Made by a program: the position numbers and the translations under genes. Positions 11,675 to 24,688 of a stretch of 64,000 nt of DNA are shown here, in pieces (the stretch's first letter is position 1; each line of letters starts with the position of its first letter). Below the pieces are notes generated by a model. It did not search any database, had not been told where the DNA came from, and worked only from the letters and a program-made list of their open reading frames with translations. Source of the stretch: Venturia oleaginea (Eukaryota; Ascomycota; Dothideomycetes; Venturiales; Venturiaceae); contig JABMLP010000026.1 of NCBI GenBank assembly GCA_013176395.1, forward strand, positions 582,637 through 646,636. Direction: 5' to 3'.

Positions 11675-12248
11675 TCAAAAGCTAGACCTCCAGACAAGCC
11701 CAGAGGCAGAGTTGCTACCAGCATTGTGTTCAAAAGTCTTCATGGTTTCCGCAGAGATGCTACTCCGCCTCTTTCTCTGCTTCTTGAGCTGATGCTCAGC
11801 CTCCATCAATTTCGTTTGTACCCATGCCCTGAACATCTTGTCATCCTTGACTCCATCACAGTTCAGGAGCTCTGTGAGAGTTGACTTGATCTGCCGGTTG
11901 ATCTCGTATAGGCTAGCTTCTCCATCCATGTCCGTCGAGTGACTGGAAGAAGTTCCCGAGTTTGACTGAGACCAGTTTGAAGCCATTGGATATGAGGATG
12001 TCATCTGGTATTGGCAGGGTTGGTCTGACGAACGTGTCGATGGAACGATGTCCATAGGAGAGGTCGAATCACAGGATTGTACGCTGCTGATACTGTTGAG
12101 CCGTTGTTGTATCGACTCAGACTGCTCAGAGAGGCGCCTGTAGCTGGAGATGAACTGGTCCTGAATAGTGTTAGCCCTTGCATGAATGACAATGGATGCA
12201 TCAGCCAAATACCTTATCTGAGCTGCTTGACGTTCTTCGGCCTGACAT
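11675..12248 (-). CDS. Conserved fungal protein of unknown function (173 aa)
   Basis: Exon 1 12248-12213 (12 codons, MSGRRTSSSSDK), intron 12212-12161 (GTATTT, branch-like GCTAAC, CAG; 52 bases), exon 2 12160-11675. I chose this spliced start over an in-frame ATG inside the intron because the intron signals are complete and give a smooth N terminus. The middle is Ser-rich and low complexity. The C-terminal third carries what I believe is a conserved block, IKSTLTELLNCDGVKDDKMF followed by AWVQTKLMEAEHQLKKQRKRR, predicted helical and ending in a basic cluster that could be a nuclear signal. I recall similar C-terminal blocks in uncharacterised ascomycete proteins but know no function. Confidence 0.7.
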
Positions 12249-13506
12249 GTTGAATCTTGGTTGTATGGCGACTTGCATTGTCATTGCTATAGGATGAGAT
12301 TGTGCGAAACGCTGCTTGAACATTCGATATATAGACGCCTTGCGGGGTCTTCGCCTTACGGAATAGGCAGGGTAGCTTCAGCTTGAATGGTGAGACTCGC
12401 CAGGAGTGGAGTGATGAATATAGCGCGAGATTGGTGGATAGACGAGGAAGCTGCGTGTGGAGTGCAGATAGACAGCGGTAGTGACGACTGTAATCCAACA
12501 TTTGGCAGAACAATGGAAGAGGGTCTGGCAAGCTATATAAATGCAAGAGAGATTACCAAAATATCTTTCTTTCTGTGCGCATCCAGGTTAGATTTCACGC
12601 TGACGTACGAGGTTAGACGACGGATGAGGAACATGGCAAAAAAAAAGAGACAACTCGGGAGGCTTGCATCGCTAAGGCATTCGATTCCATCCTTGAACAG
12701 GATCGCCGTGCGACGGAACGGGCTTTTTTCGTTGTTGCACGCAATGAACTCGAATGGGAGCGCGTCTATGCTATGTCACAGCGTTGTGGTGTTCAAGATT
12801 GGTTGCCCGGCTGACTCCGCTCGGCCAAATACTGTCTATCAGCCACAGCATCCCGCGGTGGCGTAATCGTCATCCTCGCTTGCTTTTCTTGGTATCCTGA
12901 AACAATAAGTAGGACAGAAAGCGGTGGTGCCACTGGTGGTAACTTATCGGGAGTCGCTTCAATAGTCGCGTGGAGATGTCGCCGAGGCCTCTCAGCTTGG
13001 GAGTGGGAATCACTAATGTAATGTCGAAACATAATAAGTCGCAAGACCCGATCAAAGTCTCTCGTAGAACACATATCAAGGATGAATGACGTCCAGCGTA
13101 TTGACTTTTCGGGGCATGGTACGTGGCTCCACCCGGGCAGAAAATGAACCATGAACCAGAGCAATCTTCTCAACAAAGAAGGTTGCCTGATGTTCAAATC
13201 TCGGAGTGATATCTAGCTCAAAGATCGAAGAGAGGGTGAATGGCATCATGTCTACTCCATTGGGCGTAGCTTCTCCAGACCCTTGGCCGCACAAACCTGA
13301 CGACGATTGGGATGGTATTCATGGATATGTACGACTGACTCTAGGAGTACTGTATGGCGAAAATCCATGACCATCCACGCCATCCCACAAGTTGCCATGT
13401 GCCGAGCGCTCTAGACAAATCCATCGTCCCTATCAAATTTGATCCTTCCTTTCTTTAGCCCAAACAGAGGCTGAAGCCCACAACACGCGTGGGGTTGGTC
13501 GAATCA
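12249..13506. other. Intergenic, no gene seen
   Basis: Separates the unknown protein from the SET-domain gene. Open frames on both strands overlap each other and lack domain signatures; the first part is probably the 5' untranslated region and promoter of the gene to the left. Confidence 0.4.
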
Positions 13507-14115
13507 CTAGTTCTCATCTACAGCGATGCCTGCGCGTTCCTTCCAAAAACCTTTACCATAGCTGAGCAGAATCTCCGTTCCCTTCGGTATACCTTTGGAT
13601 CGCCTCCCACTCTTCCCAGCAGGAAGTACGAAGATGGCCATTCTTTTCTCCGCGACACCTTTTCCAACGTCCATCCATATCTCTCTGAACTCGGCGTTGG
13701 GGCCCGTCGACTCGATGCCTCGATAGTCGTTACAGAAACGTGCCTCGTTACCCATCTTCGCCGCATCAATCCCTATTCCAAGCTCGCGATTGAGGCAAAC
13801 GTCGTAATCTGACGTGGGGTCCGTATCTTTTTCGCTATGGATGTAGCCGTGGTAGCAGGTGATAAAGCTCGAGGGAGCTAAATTTTGGGCTGCAATCAAG
13901 CCGAACTGGCCATTCGCTGGATGATTGTGATCCTTGATTGGGGAGATCCGTACCAGTTGGCATGGTCCACTCGCCTTCGGGAGCATCTGCTCAGATTCTG
14001 GCTTGTCGTGAAGTGCTTGGAGCATTTCTTTTGACAACGATTTGGAGCAAAGTGGTTGTGATAGGTAAACGACATCCTGTGGCCAACCCTTCGGTGTCTT
14101 TGAATCAAGCTTCAT
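13507..14115 (-). CDS. SET-domain protein (202 aa)
   Basis: Single exon. SET domains transfer methyl groups from S-adenosylmethionine to lysines of histones or other proteins. The start of the domain is seen in GQFGLIAAQNLAPSSFITCYHG, the central motif in NEARFCNDYRGI (replacing the usual RFINHSC), and the C-terminal motif in GTEILLSYGKGFW, equivalent to GEEL.FDYG. There are no pre-SET or post-SET cysteines, so this is the small stand-alone type common in fungi, often of unknown target. The first ATG is at 14115; the frame stays open upstream to about 14253 but without another ATG, so an upstream exon is possible. The Asn-Asp-Tyr variant of the NHS motif may lower or alter activity. Confidence 0.8.
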   Translation of the reverse strand: MKLDSKTPKGWPQDVVYLSQPLCSKSLSKEMLQALHDKPESEQMLPKASGPCQLVRISPIKDHNHPANGQFGLIAAQNLAPSSFITCYHGYIHSEKDTDPTSDYDVCLNRELGIGIDAAKMGNEARFCNDYRGIESTGPNAEFREIWMDVGKGVAEKRMAIFVLPAGKSGRRSKGIPKGTEILLSYGKGFWKERAGIAVDEN

Positions 14116-17100
14116 CCTGGAGTCTTGATACGCTGTGGATTCATGATCTTCAATCTTCGATTTTGTGTCTAGAGAAGCGTTCGTCGTAGCCGACCAAACA
14201 GTTTGAGTTTCTGTCTTTAGCTGCACGTGACACACATGATCGGGGGAATGCAATTTCAGTTGGCCTATGTGCTGGCAGCTGCAGTCCTGTTAGTGTCATA
14301 CAGTGCGGTTACCTACGTGAGCATCGTGTTTCAAGATCCACGAAGATTGCGATTTGAATGTGGGATAAATATGAGATCGGCAAGGTTCTGCGCTAGGTAC
14401 CACTTAGTAATAAGTTATTCCATATTTCTGTCAGTTTGAAGACACTCGTCCTCGTCGCTCCCATGTTGGAAAGAGGCCTTGGTAAGTCACAAACTATTGT
14501 CTAGCAGAGGTTTTGAAGATGATATTCTGTGGCGGCCCCAAAAACTTTCTTCCTCGCCCCAAACCTTTGATACACAAACTCCGTTTACTGTCCATAGACC
14601 ATACTTGCAACAGAGAGAAAGAATGTAGGACTGATGTTCAATTAGGTTTAGCTCCGCTCGACGAGAAGTCGTGCTGACTACGGGATGGAGAATCCAGCAG
14701 GTGGCTATGTATGTATCGGAACTGCGAGGCATAAGAGAAAGGGACAACGAGGAGGTTTGCCATCACATCTTGTACGACATCACCATAAGCAGAAATTACA
14801 CTGAAGCTATATCTCATATGAAAATCAGGATACCCATTCCGAATGACTATTGTACTATTCAACTTGTCTGGATGTCCAACAATTACGAGTAGACCATTGA
14901 ACTCGACCTATCTCGTGCACTAAAATGGAAAGCAGTATCAGCATCTATAATTCATGAATAGTAAACAATCAAGTAGAAGAGAAAGCTTAAACAGTCCCGA
15001 GTCCTAGTAACATCATACCCACTAGTTGGGGAGGGTTTTCTATTACCGCGACAACCCTTCGGTACGACTAATATAACGTTAATCACTCAACGTGGTCGTT
15101 TATATCGTGATAACGTAGAGACAGCTCTTCTAGTCTCTTTATCGTCAGTTGTTTGCCCTACGCATCATTTAGGAGGCATAGGTGTATCGCAGGTGAGTGC
15201 ACAACCAGTAGTCATGCATTTGAATGTAGCCACCCTTCTACAACTTTGTGCAGAAGCGACGCCAATAAGGCTGAGGGTGATGAAGACCGAGAACTTCATG
15301 CGGTGGAAGGGAGGAAAGAATGTTAATTTTGTTTGGGTGGTAGGTAGATCCGGGGAAGTCTGGTTATTGTGAGTGTCAAGAACTTGTTGGGATCTGGAGA
15401 TTATAAGTAACTCTATATTCCAAGTGTTACTCCGGGATCGAAGGGATTTAAATTGCCAGAACTAGAGCAAGTCGATTATTGTCGGTTGTACAGTACGTAG
15501 ACCCGGACGTTCACCAAAATTTTGACTGACCAGAATACAAAAATCCCGAGAGCTCGCCCGTAAATCTGGTACCTACCCCACAAGTTTCTGTTTATTTAGA
15601 AGAGATCTACATACGGATTGAGGTGGCTTGGTGTGTAAATACCCTCCGGAACGTCCTCTCCGATTACTTGCCGTCAATGCATGATTGCCTTTGTCTCTTA
15701 GAATCTTTGAATTATAGTCTGTCAAAAATTCTAGCAAACCATATACAAACGACAATAACATAATACGACAGACCTGTACTGTCTTTCTTGGCCTCTGTTT
15801 TTCAAGTTGGGAAAAAGCAAAAACGACCTTAATCACTTGGAATGCACAATACTACCTCTCGATCAGACCGCGCTTTTTTGAAGCTGGCAGCAGTCGGACA
15901 AGCAGCGCAAATGTATATCCGCGGATATATAAACGGACACACGCATTCTTCCATCGTAAGATATGAAGATCAATTTGAGACCATCATCTTCGACAGACTT
16001 CCTACCTCTTGCATAGATTGTACTGTTTGCAAGCGTCATCTGACCTCTCGAGTCCTCCTGAGGTTTGCGGGAAACCAATACAAGAGTTGTTGCAGGACAT
16101 TCACCGCTATGCATTGCATTGCTACACAGTCTCAAGAGCTGTTGTTTGTCTGTCAGCGTGGCTATTCAGAATTGGCTAGTAAGAGTAAGATGGCGTAGTT
16201 GAGCTGAGGAGAATGCGTAGGTTCAAGTGTTTCCAGTTTCCCCTCTCTACAAACTCAATGCATTTAGATGGTGAAGACGTCTTGAATTGTAGAGTTCTAG
16301 CAGCTGAAACCACTAGACATGCCCAATTAGGCGTAGTGTCTTTGATTCTCAAAATGGAATTTCAGCGTCGAGCTTCCCTCAATCAACTCTTCACCAAGTC
16401 TTCACGAATCTCGACGGCAGGATTCCATGATATGAAGACTTCACTGCTAATTGGTCTTGTCCATGCAGGAACCCGATGATCCGCCGATGATCATGCAGCT
16501 AGTTCTGTTCAAGCTATGAACCTGTACTCACGTCAAACAGCCGATCTTTAAATTCGATTCCACCATCACGCTTTCGCGGAAGAGACCCCGACGTTGGCCA
16601 TCATCTTTTCTCAGCCGCTAGCTTTGACGAATAGGAGATCTACAATCCACCGGTCCATCCACTTGGAGACCTAGTCAATGGATACCAATCCTAGACATTT
16701 CCGGGCACCGTTGTCTAGAGAGGCGACACGGAAATTGAAAGCTTCCTGATATTTGTGCCCACCCTTGAAATTTCTGGGTGGGAGAGGTTCGCCGGTAGCA
16801 TATCGTGGACCTCAAGAACAAATTTGACCCATATCCCGAACCTGGAAATTGGAAGCAAAGAACGAAAATCTTCGTGTCTTGCATCCAGACGCCTGCGCTC
16901 AATCAATGTTGACAGAGAATAGGCTTTTTTGCCCTCGTAATGGTAGCGCTCCGATTGAGATGAGAGCATCGCTTCAACCCACATACATATCCGATTTTAA
17001 AAGCACTACATTCTTGGTAGCTCAGCACTGCTCGGATTTCTTCCATGTGGGCCCTTTAAGTGGTTCATCGTGTGGATCATAGCCTCTGAGCTTGTTGGTT

Positions 17101-17290
17101 CTCCCCCTAAAAGCAGATGACCAGATATAAGTGTGCCTGCTGCTCATTCTCCTCCTTCTTCCTTCAGTCAATCTTTTCAAATATCTAATCATAGACATTC
17201 GGTTAATACCAATTACACTCTTTTACCACACGACAAGATATCAAACGCCTTCACTCAAACAACCTAACCAACCACCTCAAATCAATCAAA
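14116..17290. other. 3.2-kb intergenic region, no gene seen
   Basis: The longest apparently empty stretch of the left half. One plus-strand ATG frame of 118 codons (15842-16198) has no recognisable motif. No repeats matching elsewhere in the window were noticed. The last few hundred bases include a pyrimidine-rich tract (CTCCTCCTTCTTCC) and probably the promoter of the wall protein gene. Confidence 0.4.
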
Positions 17291-18196
17291 ATGCGTTTCA
17301 CCACTGCTCTCTTCTTGTCCGGCGCCAGCGCCTCAGTCATCGCTGGAAGCTACGACAGCCCAAGCTACGACAGCCCAAGCACTGACAGCCCAAGCACCGA
17401 GAGCCCAAGCTACGAAAGCCCAAGCTACGAGTCCCCATCCAACGAGACCGACTCCTACGTTACCTACACCGAGGTAGTCAGCAAGTTGACCACAGTCTGC
17501 CCAAGCGCAACTGAGATCGTCCACAACAAGAAGACCTACACCATCACTGCATCAACGACTCTTACCATCTCTGACTGCCCATGCACCCTTACCCACTCCA
17601 CGTACGTCCAAAGTCCTGACTGAAGGTTCTTGTTTCCACGCTAATTGTGCTTCAGTGCTAGCAGTACTCCAGCAGCACCCGTCGTACCAGCATCTACTCC
17701 AATTGCAAAGACCACACCAGCCGCATCCTCCACACCAGTCAAAGGCGTTCACCCATCCAGCGCAAAGCCAACAACCTCCGCCGCAGGCTCCACACCAGTC
17801 AAGCCAGTTTATGGTGAGGCTTCTTCATCCGCCGCAGGCTCTACTCCTGTCAAGCCAGTTTATGGTCAGGCTTCTTCATCCGCCGCAGGCTCTACTCCCG
17901 TCAAGCCAGTTTATGGTGAAGCTTCTTCATCCGCCGCAGGCTCTACTCCTGTCAAGCCAGTCCACGGTCAGGCTTCTTCATCCGCCGCCCCATCGGCTCC
18001 TTCCGGAGCACCATACACATACTCCAACGGCACTACTCCAGTCTCCCCAGTCCTGACCTCCGCACCATCTGCCAGCGGAGCCAGTGGAACCAAGTCTAGC
18101 CCAGCCCAGGCTACCGTCAATGCCGCTCCTGGAAACGTTGCCGGTGCCAGAGCTGCCCTTGTTGCCGCTTTCGGTGCTGTTGCATACCTTTTGTAG
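17291..18196 (+). CDS. GPI-anchored cell wall protein with tandem repeats (283 aa)
   Basis: Exon 1 17291-17601, intron 17602-17655 (GTACGT..TTCAG), exon 2 17656-18196. A signal peptide ([20 protein letters not shown]) is followed by SPSY(D/E) and SPST(D/E) repeats, then a folded stretch with two cysteine positions ([11 protein letters not shown] and [12 protein letters not shown]) typical of fungal wall proteins, then a Ser/Thr/Pro/Ala-rich stalk with four 17-residue repeats, and finally [24 protein letters not shown], a GPI-attachment signal. The protein should be O-glycosylated and linked to the wall glucan or the membrane. The gene is intact, and the repeat number is a likely source of length variation between strains. 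Confidence 0.85.
17783..17986 (+). repeat. Four 51-bp in-frame repeats (17 aa each)
   Basis: Each unit encodes [11 protein letters not shown](E/Q)ASSSA; E and Q alternate in successive units and the fourth has H for Y. Nucleotide divergence is low, with the first unit the most diverged (CCACACCAGTC instead of CTACTCCTGTC). The pattern is consistent with slippage or unequal exchange in units of one or two repeats. Confidence 0.9.
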
Positions 18197-19545
18197 ATAC
18201 CTCGCAATATTGTCATGATCTACGAAATGCGGCTGTAATCTGTGGTGGCTTTTTATTTCTTCATAATCCATGGGTTTTTAGACCTTAATATCTCAATGCA
18301 TTGAACGGCTGTCCAGCGTTTAGTTACAACAATACACACTCCTTACTATTATTGATCCTGTATGTCTTTCTTCTCGATCCAGGTTAACCTGAAATATGAA
18401 TTTGAACACACCTATGTAGACCGCGATCAAGACCGCAGTCGTCCATATTTTCAAAAGCATCGACCAATCATAACCTCTACGTCCCTGAACGCACAGCCTT
18501 CCTTGCAGCCTTCCCTGTATCTTGGCATCGGAAATTGCCTCCACAGACTCCACACTACGTCGCGCCCTCCCATCTCATTCGAAGACGGTGAAGCAAAGCG
18601 AAAAAGAAAGGCGAGAAAGAAAATAACTGCCCTCACCGATTCTCCTCAGAAAACCCAAGAACGGCGCGGGAAACAAAGCATAGCAACCAAACGCGCGAAA
18701 GCAAACAGAACGAACCGTTGGAGAATATAACAAAACGCCACGATCGTCCATTCGTTGAGACTACCTACTGCAAGATACCAATCCCATAAAGCCATACCCG
18801 TCGCAATCGTACAATGTAGCCGTAATCGATAAGAGATCTAATGAAATCATCATCCTACGAAATATCCGAATCACGGCGTAGCAGAATGACAACGCCTTCC
18901 TTCAAGGACAGAGAAATTCGCCAGCTTGCGAACTTGTTCTCGGATACCCCAAAAGCTCATGGCTGTCGCTCTTGTATGGATGAGGTAGTCATGAATCGGA
19001 GTGATCAGTTCTCAGGGGATAGGAATGAATGCCCGGACAAGACCAAATATCGATCGTTAATTTCAAACCCGCGCTCGAATCATCGTGTACACGCCTCTTG
19101 AACATACCGGGACACCATCATGGGGGGAAAAAAGGTTGCACGCAGAGACGGATCTGATTCATAATATACCGCAGTAACCTGATTTCTCCTAGTGTCGCAG
19201 GGAGAGAGAATCTAGTGTTCTTAAGAGAACATTTAAGGATGATGGGAAGCAATAGGTAGAAGAGGGCGGCACTTCCTCCCTTACTGATTCAGCCGTGATT
19301 CTAGTTCACAAGTTCACAGTATCTAAAACAAAATAGGAAGCAGACTTTGTGCTTGGTACTGGCAATACCATTGGATAGTCAAGGACTACCATATCTGGGT
19401 ACATCAAGACGCCAAAAATGCTGGGTGCTTTGCTAAGTCCACAGCGATGCAACCTAAAGCCATCTATCAATGCCACCTGGCCATAGCTAGGCCGAAAGTG
19501 TAATTCTAAACTGTGTAGGTGAAAATAGAAGAGAGGAAATCACAA
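18197..19545. other. Intergenic, no gene seen
   Basis: Convergent 3' regions of the wall protein and NMA111. A basic, Lys/Arg-rich plus-strand frame (18362-18730) looks like a composition effect. Nothing else supported. Confidence 0.4.
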
Positions 19546-22500
19546 TCACAACTTCGCCTTGGGCACATCAACAACCATACCGCCTTCCTCGCCAGCCTCG
19601 ATTTCCGTCGTCCCTTCAACCAAAGAGCGCTCACCACGTACATCCGCTTCACGAACATGTTTCGTCCATCCCAGAGGATCCTTGTCATCCTTCAAGAACT
19701 CCATGGTGGGGAAGTAATGTTCGTTCTTTTTCATCGTCGCAACCCACGGCACATTGTCGAAAGTCATGACCTTGAGTCTGAAATAGGTGTTGTCTGGAAT
19801 CTTGGTGGCTTCACGCAAGAACGTGTCCATATCAGGCGTCGGCACACCGTTCACGTGAGTGATGAAGTTGGTTGGAGCGAGGTTGTACATGTAAGCTGGA
19901 GAGCCGCGTTGGCGTCCGCTGATGTATACGTCGGAGTGGATTTTGGAGATTTGCTGGCGCACGGCATGATGCGGTCGGTGGAGGACGGCACCGCAGAAGA
20001 CGATAACGCGTGAAGTTTCGAGATCCGTGGTAGGGACAGTTGGGACAGTGATCGAAATTTGCTGTCTTCTGCGGACTATGACAGCAGAGAGTGTCTCATT
20101 GTTGTACTGGATGTCGAGGTCAGGAACCCTGGTGATGAGCTTGTTGTTGAGGGTCAGAACGACATCGCTTTCCTGAAGCCCATCATTGTGCCCCGAGTCG
20201 ACTTTTCGAACCATGAATATTTGGTGACGCTCTGGGTCTTCCTTTTCAATCCGCTCAATCCACTCATCGGAAACGCCCATGATGCGAGCTTGATCCATGT
20301 GAATGGTGTGCATCTCAACATTGAGGATTCGAAGGTTGGGTGTGATGCCCTTCTGGATCTCTTGAATGACAGGTGCGATCATGGGTGTCATAAGACCAAG
20401 ATGGTACTCCATGTCTTTGCCGCTGTGAGGCGATCGTTCGCCCAGGTATGTTAACCACAAGGCTTCAACAGTACCATCTTTCGACACAAGCACTCCACTG
20501 CCGCACTGCCCACCTAAACTACTGTCTACGGTCACCGCATCGCAGTTGATCGCACGGTACCGAGGAGTGGAGGCACTGGCCGGAATTGCAACAGTGGTAA
20601 TGTCAGTCACGGTCGTCTTCGCTGAGACAGGACGATAATTCTGGTTGAATCCAAAGAAGATAGTCTCCTGACCCTGCTTCACATACTCTCTTGATAGCTT
20701 TGCGCTCTTTACTGGTGCGTCAACGAGCGATGCATCGTATTGGAGAATCGCGAAATTCTGGAGAGGATGCATGAAAAGTACTTTACCGACAACCTGTATC
20801 GAGTCGGCAATTGTGATGTGGATGTCGCAGAAATCGTATGGCACAATCGCACGCGAAATGATGACCAGTCCCTTCTCAGCATCAATTACTAGGCCGTAGC
20901 CAGACTTTCTTGCTCGTGGAAAGCCATCCATCTTGACGGGCATGTGTGCGCTAACTTTCACGAAACTCCTGATGATGTCTACGGCTTCGGGGTAGTTGTC
21001 GTTCCTCATCTCGATAAACTTTGCTCGTCGCGGCGTTGGCTGAACAGCAGGTAGCGCGTCTGCTAAGTCGCTGTAGTCCCATAGACCGGTCTTGTCGTTT
21101 CGGACGGCGAGTCGCATCTTCTTCGACCAGTGGCGATCGATGTTGACAATTTTGGTGTTCAGAGTGTGGAGATCGCGGAGGTGTTTGTAGGCTACGACAA
21201 CCCGCGATCTGTCTGGTATCGTCTTCATCACCTCGACAAATGTTTTCAGATCTGGAGTATCGCGATTGTCGACAGATTGGACAATCCAGCCACTGTCACT
21301 GCCTTCGAGCCAGAAGGAGCCAGCAGCTTCGCCCACATAGACGCCGACACCCTTTGTGGAGATTGCATACATGCGAGCTTGTTGGTAGGACAGATCGTGG
21401 AAAGATCCTCCAGCAACATTGACGAAACGGTCAGGCGTAATAGCGTGCAAATCTCCCACGGAGAGCTCGACCTCGAGATCTTCACCGCCACGTTGCACTA
21501 GAACTTTGATGGTCTGAGCTACGGATGAGTCAAGGATATCATCCAGACGAATGAATTGGGCTACGAGTTCTCCATTGATCTTGAGTAGAAGGTCTCCCTC
21601 CTCAAGTTTCTCGTCACCAGGGCCCTGAGGTAAGACTGTCTCTGCTACTAGCATTCCAGTTTCCTCCGGAAATCTTGCACGCATGGTTGCTTCCCAGTCA
21701 GCCGTGAGGCCCAATCGGCGACACTCGTCGTAAGGCTTCAGTAACCAGTGTGTTTGTATTGTTCCTCGCGTTACGAAATCGCCTCGTTGAAGACGTTGTA
21801 AGGCCCGTAGTGGTCGATCGAGGGGTAAGAAGTAGTCCGTTGCAGCCCCGTCAGATCTGCCTCCAGCTTGGAGAGCCACGGCATGTCCGTCAATGTTAAC
21901 GACAGGACTGCCAGAACTTCCTCCACTCGCTGCTGCGGCAGCTTGTATGTAATTGGTATTGAAGTCGCAGTATCCTTCTCCGTATTCTGGCGCGTTTCTG
22001 TCTAACCTGGAAATGACACCAGAAAGAATACTGAGCTTTTCTCCGGCGTCATTACCCACCACTCGGATCTCTACACCAACTTTGGCGAGGTCGGGTCGTA
22101 GTTTCAACGCAGATAGAGGCATGTACTTGATTTTCTTTGGGTCGAATCGTAGAATACCAAAGTCGTGAACGGGGTCGCGGTATACGGGATGGACATCGAC
22201 TTCCTCATGGTTATCGAAGATACAGTATCCCCAGAATGGTCCAGCGCCTACAACATGCTACGTAGAAGTTAGTATGCCGATTTTGATCGAAGATTCCAAC
22301 TTCTGACTTACCCTATTCGTCAAGATGTAGCCTTTCTCCGCGTCCACCACAAAACCTGTAGCCTCGCTAGCTACCGCGGGATCTGTATCAAAAGAGCAAG
22401 TCTGACAGAAATGTATAGATACCACATTCTTGATGACCTTCTGCACAGTATTCTGCCATTCAGCAGTATCTGCCGTGGTAGGAGCTCTGGTGATCATTCT

Positions 22501-22659
22501 TCCGTCATCAACATCCAATGGCATATCTCCAACGTTTGACATCTCGCCGCTGCCATTTGAGTACTCTCCAGAATCTGTTTTAATTTGCTTCATTGGGCGA
22601 TCGTTCGAGGAAGTGAGTGGTTGTTTGCGTTTGCTTCTTGTGTCGCCACTACTAGTCAT
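19546..22659 (-). CDS. NMA111: Pro-apoptotic HtrA-type serine protease NMA111 (1019 aa)
   Basis: Exon 1 22659-22312, intron 22311-22258 (GTAAGT, CTAAC branch, TAG), exon 2 22257-19546. A nuclear HtrA/DegP-like protease; yeast Nma111 promotes apoptosis by cleaving the IAP-like Bir1. The N terminus has a basic nuclear signal (RSKRK). The first protease domain keeps the whole triad: His117 in ILTNRHVVGAG, Asp148 in HDFGILRFD, and Ser231 in GGSSGSPVV. It is followed by PDZ-like segments (for example [13 protein letters not shown]) and by a second, degenerate protease copy, the double-DegP layout of this family, with [10 protein letters not shown] at the old serine loop. Length fits the family's usual 1000 or so residues. 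The intron falls exactly before the catalytic histidine. No disruption seen. Confidence 0.95.
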
Positions 22660-24229
22660 AGTGGACGAAGAAACGACGGCGGAGGTGGAAGAGTACAAGC
22701 AATGAGGGATGGTGACCTGGAGCTTCTTTGTCTGCGCGAAGGAATGACGGAGCGCTGGTATGCGGGTGGTTTGAGGCGCAGGAGAACAGACTCGATTCGG
22801 CCGTAGGTTTGCAGGTGAGATGTGATGAAAGAGGCTAGAGGACGTCGAATAGAGAAATGAGGCGGCGATATGCTGGTGGGTAAACGACGACCGGCGTCTG
22901 AGGAGATGAGTGGAGGATAGTGATAGTAGTCGTCGTCGTGGGCGTGTTTGCTCGGTAGAGGCGAGGGAGCACAATGGAGTCGATGTTCTTAGCCTGCAAT
23001 TGGATCCAAGAAGATTCCGCAGTGCTAAATTCACAGTTGGCATAACAATCAAATAGAGAGGAGGTGTGACGCTTTCGTGGTCCAGGGCACCTCCAAACGT
23101 TAAACTTTGATGGTCATCATTGAGCACGCCCCACCGAAAACAGAAGTTTCTTACTACTCCTTGAAGACAATTGGACATCAAGGTCATCCATTTCATTACA
23201 TCGACAGACTCTATTCTACTGGCCGTCGCGTAGCCGTGTTGGTGACTTGAAGACTGATGCATACAGTCTTTCTATTTACGTCACGGCCAGAATGATCCGC
23301 AGTTCCCCCTTCCATTTCCATAACCAGCTGGAATCCTCGTGTTTTTCCAACAACCAGCAACCTCTCCTCGGACATGTAGTTACTGCGAAGTCTATGTCTC
23401 ATGTTGCTCAAAGTATTTGATCTCGAACATTCTTTTGTGGTCGTACCGAGAATGAGGGAGTACGAAGACGTAGCAAACGACTGTAGTGGCCATTTCACGA
23501 AGCCCACGAGTTGGTGATACCTAGCTCTTTGGCCCAGTCACTGCTGTTTGTTCCCGAAGAAGTGGCTATAGGGATCACACCTAGCTACCATGTGTCTTAT
23601 CGCCTGCCATTCGTATGTACGACAAGAGGATGCCAATTCCAGTATGTGTTCGCGATTGAGGTCTTATAAGACTAGGGAAAGAAGTGATGAGGTGGAAACG
23701 AGCAAGTGGAATGTACGACTAACAATGATTGTAAATATGCCATTTGTTGTTGCTGTTTGGAGCTGTATGCGTCGGCGAAGGAATTACCTTCTCCATGACA
23801 TATGCCAACTCAGGCAGAGATATTATGCTTGTGATCGAGCCCCATAGAACTTTAAATTTTGGTCCATACGGATCTTGAAACACAGGCTTAGCGCTTACAT
23901 CGAAGGATGTGGTGGCGTCAAGAACAGATGGCGGCAATTTGAATATTCTCATCCCATGGACCAAATCCCCAGACGTGGCCAGAGCTATTATGACGGATGC
24001 GCTCGACCCACCAGGGTTTCAAAACCGACGGTACTGTGCAAGCCACCTAAATCGAGTATGTTTCTGGTCAAAATTGACATCTTGCAGAATGCAGATAGCC
24101 TGGACCTTAGCTCGGCGCATTCTGCTCTTGTCAATGACTTCCAGCTTGATGTACGGATGTCTTCTGAAAGTTTTGCCATTTGCACCCTTGACCGGGAAAG
24201 TATGGTTCCAAAAGGACCAGTGAATCTCC
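22660..24229. other. NMA111 upstream region and worn sequence
   Basis: The frame of NMA111 stays open for about 600 bases upstream of its ATG, but that part is low-complexity and I read it as leader. Between 23720 and 24230 minus-strand fragments may belong to the HET remnant next to it; they cannot be joined in one frame. Confidence 0.4.
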
Positions 24230-24412
24230 TTATGGTATGGATCCAGATATGAGATTTGAAAGACCCAATTCCGCTACGATTTCGCTAGAGCGGACGACCT
24301 TCTGGTACCCAGCTCTTTCATGTGCGACCCCTGTGAGAGAAAAGATCGCATAGGAAGGTGGTTGATCGAAGAATTGTTCTAGTTTAAGGGTTTTGGTATT
24401 GAGTAGTCGCAT
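24230..24412 (-). pseudogene. HET-domain N-terminal remnant
   Basis: HET proteins trigger cell death after fusion of genetically different fungal cells. The fragment starts MRLLNTKTLKLEQFFDQPPS, and the following YAIFSLTG stands where family members have YAILSHTW. A later GYQKVV also matches the family, but then homology fades and the frame stops at 24230. The rest of the domain cannot be found in any frame downstream, so this is a 5' stub of a dead gene. Confidence 0.6.
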
Positions 24413-24688
24413 CGCTTCCGCGGCGGGCAGATCGAAGGGAGAACAGTGGATGTGAAGCAATGCATTGGTCGCAGGAGTGAAGTCGAGGAGGATCAACACA
24501 GCTGGAGGCTGCCCTTCTTAAGCTGGGCAGCCTGTATATTATAATATTATACAAATCGCCCACAGACACAACCGGAACCGATTGTTGGCATTGGAGGTGT
24601 TGGTGTTCCAGTGTGAAGCTCGTCGGGATAGAGATCCACCTTTGAGCACTTTCGCCGAGCTAGGATAACAACCACCCATATACATACA

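Noticed and set aside
15842..16198. 118-codon plus-strand ORF
   Set aside because: No motif, no splice structure and no neighbour logic; expected by chance in 3 kb of non-coding DNA.
22660..23262. N-terminal extension of NMA111 in the open frame upstream
   Set aside because: Low-complexity, no ATG context advantage, and the ATG at 22659 gives the expected length and nuclear signal.
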